A DNA stretch of 64,000 nt from Haloarcula halophila (GTDB taxonomy: Archaea; Halobacteriota; Halobacteria; Halobacteriales; Haloarculaceae). Positions 43,674 to 51,670 of this stretch are shown in pieces (within the stretch, counting starts at the first letter, position 1; each line of letters starts with the position of its first letter). A model generated the notes under the pieces. That model searched no databases. It was not told the DNA's origin and worked only from the letters and a program-made list of their open reading frames with translations. The stretch is taken from assembly GCF_029278565.1 (NCBI RefSeq), contig NZ_CP119559.1:2356001-2420000 (forward strand), in the 5' to 3' direction. Made by a program: the position numbers and the translations under genes.

Positions 43674-45080
43674 TCAGTCAGCGACGGTCGACCCGGATGT
43701 GATGAGATCGTCCATCTTCGAGAGAGTATAGAGTGACCAGTGCTCGCCGAGGTCGTCTTCGAGGCCATCGATAAACCCGCTTTTCGAGAACAGTACGAAC
43801 CGTTCGTCTCTGTCCTCGGGCCCCCACCGAACGTTCGGCGCTTTCGCTCGCAGACTCTCGACGAGTGGTTTCCCAACGGGATCAGTCGTCCATTTGCACT
43901 CGGCGAGCAGTATCCGGTCGTCGGCCGGGGCGAGGCCGACGATATCTATCTCGTCTTCCCCGTACCACCACCGACCGACCTCCGAGTACGGCTCGAAGTC
44001 ACCGCGTCGAATACCTTCCCAGATTGCTTCTTGGCAGATATCCTCGAACGTCGTTGCAACATGAGTCGGCAGATCAGGGGCAATCGTCCCGTCGTAGACG
44101 ACACCCGGCGCTTCCTCGATACTGGAGCGATTCGGCTCGACGTACCGGAACCAGAACCGGAGGAACTCGTCCGCGACGCGGTACCGCGACCGTTTCGACT
44201 TCTTGTCTGTGGCAGTCACTGGGACTTCCCGGTCGATCAGCCGGAGCCGTCGAAGCGTTTGCAGATACTTCGACAACGGGCCGACATCGATTCCAGTCGC
44301 TCCAGCGATCTCGTTCGGTGTCGTGTGCCCCAGTGCAACGGCTTCGAGAATGCTCATGTACCGAGCCGGATTCCGGAGTTCCGTCCGAAGCAAGAACTCC
44401 GGCTCGTTGTACAACACTGCCGACGGCGACAGCACCTGATCTCTGATGTTCTCCGTAAGCGATTGTTGGTAGTCGAACAACGTGAGATACATCGGCGTCC
44501 CGCCGGTGATCGAATAGGATCGAATTGCATCCGCTATCCCATACGTGATAACTTCACGGGCGTCCTGAAACGAGAACGGTTGTACGTCGAGTTGTGCGGT
44601 ACGACGCCCATATAACGGACTCTCGTGACCAAGCACTTCCGACTCCATCGTACTGACACTCGATCCGCAGAGAACCAACATCGATTCGGTCTGCTGGAGG
44701 TGCTCGTCAACAAACCCCTGTACGTAGGACGGAACCGAGTCATTCTCCTCGACGAGATACGGGAACTCGTCGATCACAACCACGACTTCTTCGGAGCGGA
44801 GTTTCTCCCCGAGGTACTCGAACGCCTCGTCCCATCCATCGATTCGCGGTACGCGTTCATCGAAATACGCAGCGACTTGATCGATGAATTTCTCGCGCTG
44901 TCGATTCTCGGCCTCCTGTGCCGCCAGGAAGTAAATGTGTGGCCGGTCAGCACAAAACTCCTTCAGCAACTCCGTCTTACCGACCCGCCGCCGCCCATAG
45001 ACGACGAACACGTCCGACCCAGTCGACTCGAACGCAGACACCAGCGCATCCAACTCTTCCGTCCGGTCGTGAAAGGTCAT
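43674..45080 (-). CDS. Archaeal ATPase with C-terminal DUF234 nuclease-like domain
   Basis: 468 residues. FVVYGRRRVGKTELLKEF (Walker A, about 25-42) and VVVVIDEFPYLVEEN (Walker B, about 98-112) define the archaeal AAA ATPase family, followed by a winged helix (GHTTPNEIAGATGIDVGPLS). The C-terminal part has RWWYGEDEIDIVGLA and ILLAECKWT, the D...ExK pattern of a PD-(D/E)XK nuclease as in DUF234. These proteins are common in archaeal accessory DNA, and some act in defence; role here unknown. Stands alone on the minus strand. Confidence 0.88.
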   Translation of the reverse strand: MTFHDRTEELDALVSAFESTGSDVFVVYGRRRVGKTELLKEFCADRPHIYFLAAQEAENRQREKFIDQVAAYFDERVPRIDGWDEAFEYLGEKLRSEEVVVVIDEFPYLVEENDSVPSYVQGFVDEHLQQTESMLVLCGSSVSTMESEVLGHESPLYGRRTAQLDVQPFSFQDAREVITYGIADAIRSYSITGGTPMYLTLFDYQQSLTENIRDQVLSPSAVLYNEPEFLLRTELRNPARYMSILEAVALGHTTPNEIAGATGIDVGPLSKYLQTLRRLRLIDREVPVTATDKKSKRSRYRVADEFLRFWFRYVEPNRSSIEEAPGVVYDGTIAPDLPTHVATTFEDICQEAIWEGIRRGDFEPYSEVGRWWYGEDEIDIVGLAPADDRILLAECKWTTDPVGKPLVESLRAKAPNVRWGPEDRDERFVLFSKSGFIDGLEDDLGEHWSLYTLSKMDDLITSGSTVAD

Positions 45081-45158
45081 ACTCTGAATAATGATTACTT
45101 GGATAATGACTTACCGGTTCGGGAGTGGTGTCCTTTGTTCGCACTCAATCAGCCACAG

Positions 45159-45353
45159 CTATTTGATCCAGAACGCGCGCTGCCGACCCTCTCTTTCACT
45201 GACGGCCATCGACAGCACCTCACGCCAGTCCGCTGGATGTGACTCGTTGTCGCCGGGCGTTGGTGCATCCGGATCTGGGTGGACATGGTCTCGTGTATTG
45301 TGCTCCGACGGGTGTCGATCCCACCGGTAATCGAACGTGTGCCCTTCGGACTT
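45159..45353 (-). pseudogene. C-terminal remnant of a paralogue of the 62902 protein
   Basis: On the minus strand, directly after the stop of the DUF5615 gene, the frame reads HTFDYRWDRHPSEHNTRDHV then HPDPDAPTPG and ends SEREGRQRAF-WIK before TAG at 45159. This matches the C-terminal half of the 62902-63333 protein (CRWDRHPSSHNSRDHFHPSP). No start codon precedes it in frame, so only a 3' fragment survives. The rest of the 45081-45360 gap holds nothing recognisable. Confidence 0.75.
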
Positions 45354-45360
45354 TTCGATA

Positions 45361-45705
45361 TCATAACCAGTCAGCCGTAACGTACGTTACTGTATCCATT
45401 GCCTCTCGATTGGGAATCGCTTCGATAACGCGCTGGATGATATGGTAGAGTTCGTGTGAGGGAAGCGACTGGTTTGGGACGTAGAACACCCCACTGTGTG
45501 AGTCGGCTGGCATCTGGACGAAGTCGTCGTCGCTGGTGACGATAATCTGATTGTTCTCAACTGCGTACAGTCGAATCGCGGTATCGTCAACGCCTTCGCC
45601 TAACTCGCTCACGTCAACGACACGCTCTACATCGTGGCCTGCTTTGTCGAGTTTGTCAGCCAGCGGAGCCGCGATGTTCTCATCGAGAAGAAACGAGACT
45701 TGCAT
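45361..45705 (-). CDS. DUF5615 PIN-like toxin candidate
   Basis: 114 residues. FLLDENIAAPLADKLDKAGH at the N-terminus and IIVTSDDDFVQMPADSHSGV supply the conserved Asp/Glu set (LDENI, TSDDDF) of the Mut7-C/DUF5615 PIN-like fold, predicted ribonucleases. It lies 2 bp after the DUF433 gene, its usual partner, so this is a probable type II toxin-antitoxin pair. A second pair is at 51030-51670. Confidence 0.85.
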   Translation of the reverse strand: MQVSFLLDENIAAPLADKLDKAGHDVERVVDVSELGEGVDDTAIRLYAVENNQIIVTSDDDFVQMPADSHSGVFYVPNQSLPSHELYHIIQRVIEAIPNREAMDTVTYVTADWL

Positions 45706-45707
45706 AC

Positions 45708-46013
45708 TTACGCTTCCGGCAGATCATCTGGCCCGGTGATGGTCCTTGGGTCAGATTCTGCGGCTTCGTGAACCTCTTGACGGCGTTCTTTGACTGCCCG
45801 CATCTCTTCGGGGTGGTCGTGATAGTACGCCAGTGCGTGGTAGACGTCTGAGATGGGAAGGTCAAACCGGTCCGCAACCGTCTGTGCATTGAGGCCACGC
45901 TCTTCGACCAGTGCGTGGATGTGGCTCACGGTGATTCGCCGGCCTCGAATGTGGGGCTCGTCGTGAATATCTGACTCGTCACCTGAGATGACGGTGTTCA
46001 TCTGCTCAGACAT
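45708..46013 (-). CDS. DUF433 antitoxin candidate
   Basis: 101 residues from ATG 46013 (MSEQMNTVISGDESDIHDEP). HIRGRRITVSHIHALVEERG and VADRFDLPISDVYHALAYYH are the beta-strand and helix-turn-helix signature of DUF433, the DNA-binding antitoxin partner of DUF5615. It overlaps the MazF-like gene by 8 nt (ATGTCTGA), placing two different toxin families in one operon. Confidence 0.85.
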   Translation of the reverse strand: MSEQMNTVISGDESDIHDEPHIRGRRITVSHIHALVEERGLNAQTVADRFDLPISDVYHALAYYHDHPEEMRAVKERRQEVHEAAESDPRTITGPDDLPEA

Positions 46014-46380
46014 AAAGCAGACTACCATTGCAGTGGACTTCAGTCTTTGCCGGTACAGGCAACCAACTGCGGCTGTTTTGCAAGGTATTGACGATCTGTT
46101 TGCTGCGAGCAGTGCCTGCAGGAGTCAGAAGCAAAAATATCCGATCAATGACCCACGGCGAGCAGTACGATTCCTTGTCGGGATTCCGGCCAGTTTCCCA
46201 GTTCTCGCCGACCCTGTCGTTGGCTGGAAGGTCGCTCGTAGTGAGCACAGCACAAATATACTCTTCACCTTGATACGGCAGTCCCTCAGCACTCAGGACG
46301 AGCCAGAGTCGTGGATTCTGCCCCTCCCTGAACGGATCTGGAGCCCAGACCACATCACCCTTCTTGAATGTTTCACTCAC
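46006..46380 (-). CDS. PemK/MazF-like toxin, haloarchaeal type
   Basis: 124 residues from GTG 46380 (SETFKKGDVVWAPDPFREGQ). GDVVWAPDPF, RLWLVLSAEG, LTTSD and ESYCSPWVIDRI form the MazF-like beta-barrel with its Arg/Thr-Ser RNase surface, as in haloarchaeal PemK/MazF toxins. The last 30 residues (NSRSWLPVPAKTEVHCNG) are unlike the family and the 3' end runs into the DUF433 start, so the tail may have been altered by recombination. Paired with the upstream winged-helix gene, overlapping by 8 nt (GTGAGTGA). Confidence 0.75.
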   Translation of the reverse strand: MSETFKKGDVVWAPDPFREGQNPRLWLVLSAEGLPYQGEEYICAVLTTSDLPANDRVGENWETGRNPDKESYCSPWVIDRIFLLLTPAGTARSKQIVNTLQNSRSWLPVPAKTEVHCNGSLLYV

Positions 46381-46735
46381 GGTCGTCGCGGGGATCAGAC
46401 GCGTGTTCCTGCCACGTTTTGTAGGCCATCGGCTCGGTTTCGTAGCTCGCGGCAGTTTCACTCGCGTGAGCCGTAGCTTCGTCTACACTCTGGACGTGAT
46501 CGCTCACGCGCCAATATTTGCCCTTGTGGTCGACCCGCCCGGCTTCCCGTAACCGAACGAGCGTCGGTCCGACCGAGCCGCCGGTGACGTTGGTGGCTTC
46601 GGCAATTTCGCTCTGGGTGAACGCCTGATCGGCATGCGAGTCGAGAAATGTGAGTATCTCCGCTGCGTTTGTCCCCGGTGTCGGCCCGTCGCCCTCGTCG
46701 TCGATCTCTTCGAATCGATCGGTGCTGATCGGCAT
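46373..46735 (-). CDS. Winged-helix antitoxin/regulator
   Basis: 120 residues from ATG 46735 (MPISTDRFEEIDDEGDGPTP). NAAEILTFLDSHADQAFTQS then EIAEATNVTGGSVGPTLVRL and GRVDHKGKYWRV form a MarR/IclR-like winged helix. Immediately ahead of the PemK/MazF-like toxin with an 8-nt overlap, it is most likely the cognate antitoxin and operon repressor. Confidence 0.8.
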   Translation of the reverse strand: MPISTDRFEEIDDEGDGPTPGTNAAEILTFLDSHADQAFTQSEIAEATNVTGGSVGPTLVRLREAGRVDHKGKYWRVSDHVQSVDEATAHASETAASYETEPMAYKTWQEHASDPRDDRE

Positions 46736-46813
46736 ATGTATCTTTTGTACTGGATGTATCAAGAGGGTTTGGTCCCCGTTGTCGCAGGTGCGGATCGGTC
46801 ACTCCGGATCTGC

Positions 46814-47167
46814 TCACGGCAGACCCGCCTTTGGTGCTCGTTCCTCGTCCCGTTGCGTCTGTGACTGACCTCCATCCGCGCCTGGTGGTTCTCCAGCCTG
46901 CTGGCAGCGCAACACGTCCAGCAGTGGTCGCTGGATGGCGACAGCAACGCGGTGCTTGCAGGCCCCATCGAAGCTAGTGTCGGCAGGACAGGAACACGAC
47001 ATTGGCAGGCCGTCCTCGACTGTCACGAGGTATTCGTGATCGGAGGGGGTCGCATGGCTCTCGTTTCGAACTAGTATATTCGTCCCGAAAATCGAGAGTG
47101 CGAGTGCTTCGTACTGGGCGCGCTTTGCGACGGTCGTACTGAACTGTAGTTCTTCGAGTGGATGCAT
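46814..47167 (-). CDS. SWIM zinc-finger protein (copy 1)
   Basis: 117 residues from ATG 47167 (MHPLEELQFSTTVAKRAQYE). The SWIM motif CxC-xn-CxH is seen as CSCPADTSFDGACKH at about 75-89. Such fingers bind nucleic acid or protein; the family role in haloarchaea is unknown. Nearly identical over residues 1-100 to the SWIM gene at 51667, but with a different C-terminus (GGQSQTQRDEERAPKAGLP). It precedes the HTH/MazF/DUF433/DUF5615 cluster on the same strand. Confidence 0.85.
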   Translation of the reverse strand: MHPLEELQFSTTVAKRAQYEALALSIFGTNILVRNESHATPSDHEYLVTVEDGLPMSCSCPADTSFDGACKHRVAVAIQRPLLDVLRCQQAGEPPGADGGQSQTQRDEERAPKAGLP

Positions 47168-47216
47168 GGGTTCCGGACGCTCTGAACAGAGCGCCCGCAC
47201 CAGTGTGGGCGCTTAG
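46870..47216 (-). repeat. Duplicated segment, copy 1 (with 51838-52190)
   Basis: About 345 bp covering most of the SWIM gene and roughly 50 bp upstream of it recur at 51838-52190. Identity is very high over the SWIM N-terminal half (for example 47010-47160 against 51980-52130 with only a few differences) and falls off at both edges. Both copies end upstream in a GCGCCCGCACC...GTGTGGGCGC hairpin. Confidence 0.85.
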
Positions 47217-47306
47217 TAAAACACTCTATCAGGATTTGCTCCTCTAAAATCTTCGAGGGCGAGTTCCCCGACCCACCGGGGTCGGGGGTGAAGCCCGACA
47301 CTCGGC

Positions 47307-47705
47307 CTAGTGTTCCGTCTCTTCGATATACCGTTCAACCACTTCCTCCGACACTGCGCCCGTCGTCCCCACGTAGTACCCGACCTTCCAGAAACCACCA
47401 CCCCAGAAATACGACTCCCGAATCTCAGGATACCGCTCCAGCAAGTGCTTGCCCGAGTACGACTTGAACTGTCGAGCGATGTCGGCAGGACTGTGATTCG
47501 GGTCGGACTGAACAAACAGGTGTACGTGGTCGTCCGCTATCTCCAGCGCCAGAATCTCATGCCCGAAGTGGTCGGCAGTCTCCGCAAACAACTCTCGCAC
47601 ATCGTCCTCCACTACATCGAGAACCGGGTGTCGGTACTTCGGACACCACACGAAATGATACTTGCAGGAACTAACCGAATGTGCATGACTGCGGTACCCC
47701 TCCAT
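47307..47705 (-). CDS. tnpA: IS200/IS605 TnpA, Y1 HUH transposase
   Basis: 132 residues. YKYHFVWCPKYRHPVL-type start (SSCKYHFVWCPKYRHPVLDV), the HUH motif as ADDHVHLFVQS and the catalytic Tyr region GYYVGTTGAVSEEVVERYIE are all present, so the enzyme looks intact. It cuts and joins single-stranded DNA at the element's hairpins. Divergent from tnpB 45 bp away, the arrangement seen in IS605-type elements. Second copy at 49158. Confidence 0.95.
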   Translation of the reverse strand: MEGYRSHAHSVSSCKYHFVWCPKYRHPVLDVVEDDVRELFAETADHFGHEILALEIADDHVHLFVQSDPNHSPADIARQFKSYSGKHLLERYPEIRESYFWGGGFWKVGYYVGTTGAVSEEVVERYIEETEH

Positions 47706-47749
47706 TCCTACACCCTACATTTATGACCAATTGGAACAACCATCAAAGC

Positions 47750-49054
47750 ATGGGCGAAGAAGCCACGAAAACCATTCAGACGCGCCTCCACGTAGCGTCT
47801 GGTGAGCGGTCGTGGCTTCACGACGCCCGCCTCGCGTCACGCGAGATATTCAACGACACCATCCACCTCAAACAGCAAGGGTACAATCGCACCGAGATAC
47901 AGCGAGAGGTTGACCGCGACGACTTCTTGCGGAACAACAAGTGTGCGGTCGTCGGCAAAGCCCTCCAAACGTGGGACTCCTACCAATCGCTCAAAGACTG
48001 GTGGGAGAACCAAGACGACCCTGACGGCGGGAAGCCGACGCCGCCGAGTACGGACAAATCCGGTGCGTACCCGCTCGTAATGGCACACACGGAGGGCTAC
48101 CGCCTCACCGTGGAGGACGACACGAATCGCGTCCAGTTCCGTATCAGCCCGAAACCCTACAAGAAGGTGAACGGACACCTGCGCGGCGACCCGGACGCGA
48201 TGGACGAACTTCGAGATGCCATCACGTCGGATGAGGTGGATGTGGGGCAGGCTGAACTCCTGTACCGCGATGGCGTGTACTACCTACACGTCACGGTCAC
48301 ACGCGAGTTCGACGTGCCCGAACCCGATACTGCCGATACGGTAGTCGGTGTAGACATCAACGAGCGCAACGTCGCGCTCACCGCCCTCGACCGCGAGACG
48401 ATGCGGACTAAAGGCACGCTCGTCCTCGACTACGGACGAGTGAAGCAAGAACGCCAACGCTACCACACAATCACCACTCGCTGTCAGGAATACGGCAAGA
48501 CGAGCATCCACCAGAAACTCGGTGACAAGGAAGAGCGATTCACCGAATGGATGCTGCACCGTCTCTCTCGTGCTGCCGTGGAGTTCGCGGAGCAGTTCAC
48601 GAACCCGGTTATCGTGTTCGAGGATATGGGCGGCATCCGTGACGAAATCAAGTACGGGACGTATATGAACCGCCGATTGCACAAACTGCCGTTCCACAAG
48701 TTCGAGAAGTTCGTCTCGTACAAGGCGACGTGGCGAGAGATTCCGACGGACACGGTGGACGCCTATCATAACTCGAAGATGTGTTCGTGCTGTGGTGAGC
48801 GTGGGTCTCAGCAGGGGCGGCGGTTCCGCTGTACGAACGACGAGTGTGATGTGGCGCAAGACCACGCCGACCGGAACGCGTCGGTGAACATCGCGTGGCG
48901 CGAGACGGCGAAACTCGACGGTAATACGACGAATTACCGGACTCACAAAACCCAGCCACAGGTTCGGTTGGTGCGTCTGTCCGGGTCGGGGCGTGTAAGC
49001 CGCCCAACCTCATCCCGCTCGCTTGCCGAGCAGGGAGTGCTAGCGCACGGCTGA
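47750..49054 (+). CDS. tnpB: TnpB RNA-guided nuclease-family protein
   Basis: 434 residues from ATG 47750 (MGEEATKTIQTRLHVASGER); in-frame ATG at 47723 is possible. RuvC residues: VVGVDINERNVAL (Asp), IVFEDMGGIRDE (Glu) and QDHADRNASVNIAWR (Asp). The zinc finger is CSCCGERGSQQGRRFRCTND followed by C (four Cys). TnpB proteins are ancestors of Cas12 and cut DNA guided by an RNA from the element's 3' end. Intact. Usually helps retain the element at its site. Confidence 0.95.
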   Translation: MGEEATKTIQTRLHVASGERSWLHDARLASREIFNDTIHLKQQGYNRTEIQREVDRDDFLRNNKCAVVGKALQTWDSYQSLKDWWENQDDPDGGKPTPPSTDKSGAYPLVMAHTEGYRLTVEDDTNRVQFRISPKPYKKVNGHLRGDPDAMDELRDAITSDEVDVGQAELLYRDGVYYLHVTVTREFDVPEPDTADTVVGVDINERNVALTALDRETMRTKGTLVLDYGRVKQERQRYHTITTRCQEYGKTSIHQKLGDKEERFTEWMLHRLSRAAVEFAEQFTNPVIVFEDMGGIRDEIKYGTYMNRRLHKLPFHKFEKFVSYKATWREIPTDTVDAYHNSKMCSCCGERGSQQGRRFRCTNDECDVAQDHADRNASVNIAWRETAKLDGNTTNYRTHKTQPQVRLVRLSGSGRVSRPTSSRSLAEQGVLAHG

Positions 49055-49157
49055 GGGAACCAACAAAAGCCTCGGGCCACCGCGCCCGAGGCTGTTTACA
49101 GGTAACAGCGAGAGTTCCACGGGTCACCTGACCCGTGGGTGAATCGCGTACGCTCGC

Positions 49158-49556
49158 CTAATGTTCCGTCTCCTCGATGTACCGACGAACCACGTCCTCG
49201 GAAACAGCACCAGTCGTCCGGACGTAGTAGCCATCCTTCCACAGGCCACTTCCCCAGAAGTACCGCTGTTTGAGTTCAGGGTGGCGTTTCAGAATCATTC
49301 GGCCCGAATAGCCTTTGAATTGCTTAGCAATCTCGGCAGGACCCCATTTCGGGTCGGCCTCCACGAACAAGTGAACGTGGTCGGTGGCGATCTCCATCGA
49401 CACAATCTCGTGACCGATCCGCTCGGCAGTCCCCCGGAACAACTCCGCAAGTTCGTCCCGAACTAACTCCAACATCCCGTGTCGATACTTCGGGCACCAC
49501 ACGAAATGATACTTACACAAACTAATCGAATGTGCATGACTCCTGTATTCACCCAT
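49158..49556 (-). CDS. tnpA: IS200/IS605 TnpA, Y1 HUH transposase
   Basis: 132 residues from ATG 49556 (MGEYRSHAHSISLCKYHFVW). HUH motif in ATDHVHLFVEA and catalytic Tyr in GYYVRTTGAVSEDVVRRYIE. Clearly related to the 47307 copy but diverged along its length (for example ELAELFRGTAERIG against VRELFAETADHFG), so not a recent duplication. Appears intact; 43 bp from its divergent tnpB. Confidence 0.95.
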   Translation of the reverse strand: MGEYRSHAHSISLCKYHFVWCPKYRHGMLELVRDELAELFRGTAERIGHEIVSMEIATDHVHLFVEADPKWGPAEIAKQFKGYSGRMILKRHPELKQRYFWGSGLWKDGYYVRTTGAVSEDVVRRYIEETEH

Positions 49557-49599
49557 CCGAATCCCTACGTTTATTATCATTTGATTCGATAGTCAAGGT

Positions 49600-50916
49600 A
49601 TGGGTATCGAAGAAGTCACGAAGACCGCACGTACTCGACTCTGCATAGAGTCTGGTGAGCGGTCGTGGCTCAAAGATGCCCGTTACACCGCACGAGACAT
49701 CGCCAATGACACGCTTCGTCTCAAACAAGACGGGTACACCAAGACCGAGATTCAACGCGAGGTTGACCGCGACGACTTCTTGCGGAACAACAAGTGTGCG
49801 GTCGTCGCCAAGGCTCTGCAAGCGTGGGACTCCTACAAAGAACTCCTCAACTGGTGGCACGACCAAGACGACACCAACGTCGGGAAACCGTCGCCACCGG
49901 CCACGGACAAGCAGGGAACATACCCGCTCGTCATGGCGCACACCGAAGGCTACCGACTCACCTACAACGACGAGACTGACCGTATCCGATTCCGTGTGAG
50001 TCCGAAGCCGTACAGGAAGGTGAAAGGACACCTTCGAGGACGACCGGAAGACCTCAACCTCATCGAGTCGGCCTTGACTGAAGATGAGTGGTCGTTGGGG
50101 CAGGCTGAACTTCTGTACCGAGATGGCGTGTACTACCTACACGTCACGGTCAAAACAGAAGTCGAAGTGCCTGAACCGGAAGACGGTGACACGCTCGTCG
50201 GCGTGGACATCAACGAGCGAAACATCGCCCTCACTGCGCTTAACCGTGAGACGATGGACACGCTTGGAACACTCGTGCTTGACTACGGCTCTGTGAAAGC
50301 CGAACGCCAACGCTACCACACCATCACGAAACGCTGTCAAGAACACGGCCAACACTCCATCCACCACCAACTCGGGGAGAAAGAAGAACGCTACACCGAG
50401 TGGATTCTTCACCGAATGTCCCGAGTTGTGGTGGAGTTCGCCCAACAGTTCTCGAATCCAGTTCTCGTGTTCGAGGACTTGAGTGGGATTCGAGACGCCA
50501 TCAAGTACGGCACGTACATGAATCGCCGTCTGCACAAACTGCCGTTCCACAAATTCGAGCAACAGGTTCGATATAAAGCGACATGGAACCAGATTCCGTG
50601 TGAGAGGGTCGAGTCGCCGTACAACTCGAAGGCCTGTTCGTGTTGTGGTCATCGGGGATACCGTCAGAGTCGGCGGTTCCGCTGTACGAATGATTCGTGT
50701 GAAGTTCAGCAAGACCATGCTGACCGGAACGCGAGCGTGAACGTGGCGTGGCGAGCGTGGGCGAAACACGCTGGCGTAGACGTTGAATCGGTTAATTACC
50801 GGACTCGCAAAACCCAACCGTTTGTTCGGAAGGTGAGCCTGTCTGGGTCGGGGCGTTCTGTAAACCGCCCATCCTCATCCCGCGACATCGCGTCGCGTGG
50901 AGTGCTATCGGCATAG
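49600..50916 (+). CDS. tnpB: TnpB RNA-guided nuclease-family protein
   Basis: 438 residues. RuvC motifs LVGVDINERNIAL (Asp), LVFEDLSGIRDA (Glu) and QQDHADRNASVNVAWR (Asp) are intact, with a four-Cys zinc finger beginning CSCCGHRGYRQSRRFRC. It is parallel to the 47750 protein throughout but with many substitutions, so the two elements have separate histories. The 3' region with hairpin 50936-50957 is where the guide RNA would end. Confidence 0.95.
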   Translation: MGIEEVTKTARTRLCIESGERSWLKDARYTARDIANDTLRLKQDGYTKTEIQREVDRDDFLRNNKCAVVAKALQAWDSYKELLNWWHDQDDTNVGKPSPPATDKQGTYPLVMAHTEGYRLTYNDETDRIRFRVSPKPYRKVKGHLRGRPEDLNLIESALTEDEWSLGQAELLYRDGVYYLHVTVKTEVEVPEPEDGDTLVGVDINERNIALTALNRETMDTLGTLVLDYGSVKAERQRYHTITKRCQEHGQHSIHHQLGEKEERYTEWILHRMSRVVVEFAQQFSNPVLVFEDLSGIRDAIKYGTYMNRRLHKLPFHKFEQQVRYKATWNQIPCERVESPYNSKACSCCGHRGYRQSRRFRCTNDSCEVQQDHADRNASVNVAWRAWAKHAGVDVESVNYRTRKTQPFVRKVSLSGSGRSVNRPSSSRDIASRGVLSA

Positions 50917-51029
50917 GCTGAGGGAATTACAAAAGCCACGGGTCACCCGACCCGTGGTCGTTTACTTCTTCGATCAGAATGCGTGGCTAGGCGATCAGTA
51001 TAGATGAGTGACGCAACGACGATCGAATG

Positions 51030-51395
51030 TCACTCGTGGAGCCATTCGTACCACTCACCGAGATCCACGAGTTGGTTTTCGACTCCATCAATCCCATACT
51101 GAGTGAGTACCTCGTCGACGGTTCGAGCAAGTCCTTCCGGGTCGGTGTCTGGAAGAGTCTGCTCATGGTAGAGAAAGATTCCTGCGTGGTCGTACTCGTG
51201 GTGCAATGGTTCGAAATCCTTTGCATTGTTGGTCACAAGGACGGTCCCAGACTCACCACACCGCATCACCAGTTCATCGTCATTTGTGTGTTCTCCGAAC
51301 CGATCTTTCGCCTGTTCGACGTCGTGACTGCGCTCTCGGAGCAGTCGTTCGAAGACTCGACCGACATGCTCGTCAAGGAGGATTTGAGCCCCCAT
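51030..51395 (-). CDS. DUF5615 PIN-like toxin candidate (second pair)
   Basis: 121 residues from ATG 51395, reading MGAQILLDEHVGRVFERLLR; TGATG joins it to the preceding DUF433 stop. ILLDEHVG and VTNNAKDFEPLHHEYDHAGI give the PIN-like acidic residues (LDEH, TNNAKDF). Same family as 45361 but only distantly similar. Predicted ribonuclease toxin. Confidence 0.83.
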   Translation of the reverse strand: MGAQILLDEHVGRVFERLLRERSHDVEQAKDRFGEHTNDDELVMRCGESGTVLVTNNAKDFEPLHHEYDHAGIFLYHEQTLPDTDPEGLARTVDEVLTQYGIDGVENQLVDLGEWYEWLHE

Positions 51396-51670
51396 CACTT
51401 CACGGTCTCTTTGGGTTTGAGTGATAACTCCTGCACTCTTTCGAACGCTGCTTCGTTCTCCGCTTCGAGTTCGCGTATCTCGTCGATGTGGGCGTAGTAG
51501 TAGGAGAGGGACTCGTACACGTCTGCAAGAGCAACATCCAGTTGATCCGCGACATGAGCGGGAGATTGTCCTCTATCAATCACCCGTGCAGCGACGTGAC
51601 GAACGCCGATACGCGTACCGTCGATTCGTGGCTCGCCACCGAGTACATCGTCATCCCGGGCGATATTCAT
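51395..51670 (-). CDS. DUF433 antitoxin candidate (second pair)
   Basis: 91 residues from ATG 51670 (MNIARDDDVLGGEPRIDGTR). PRIDGTRIGVRHVAARVIDR and VADQLDVALADVYESLSYYY are the DUF433 core. The start overlaps the stop of the SWIM chimera by 4 nt (ATGA), so SWIM, DUF433 and DUF5615 are translated together. Probable antitoxin of the following DUF5615 gene. Confidence 0.85.
   Translation of the reverse strand: MNIARDDDVLGGEPRIDGTRIGVRHVAARVIDRGQSPAHVADQLDVALADVYESLSYYYAHIDEIRELEAENEAAFERVQELSLKPKETVK

Larger units (their letters stand above)
47266..49092. mobile_element. IS200/IS605-type element 1 (divergent tnpA and tnpB)
   Basis: Bounded at the left by a perfect 9-bp hairpin, CCCCGACCC/GGGTCGGGG (47266-47287), and at the right by GCCTCGGGC/GCCCGAGGC (49069-49092). 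No inverted terminal repeats are needed in this family; subterminal hairpins are the recognition sites. Contains Y1 transposase and TnpB. Exact cleavage ends cannot be fixed by eye. Confidence 0.75.
49117..50957. mobile_element. IS200/IS605-type element 2, adjacent to element 1
   Basis: Left and right hairpins are nearly the same: CCACGGGTCA/TGACCCGTGG at 49117-49138 and CCACGGGTC/GACCCGTGG at 50936-50957. They bracket tnpA (minus) and tnpB (plus). Element 2 starts only about 25 bp from the end of element 1, so two related but diverged IS605 elements stand in tandem. Confidence 0.78.

Noticed and set aside
48284-48946. Minus-strand frame of 220 codons across tnpB
   Set aside because: Shadow of the tnpB coding frame; the same kind of frame appears opposite the second tnpB at 50137-50817.
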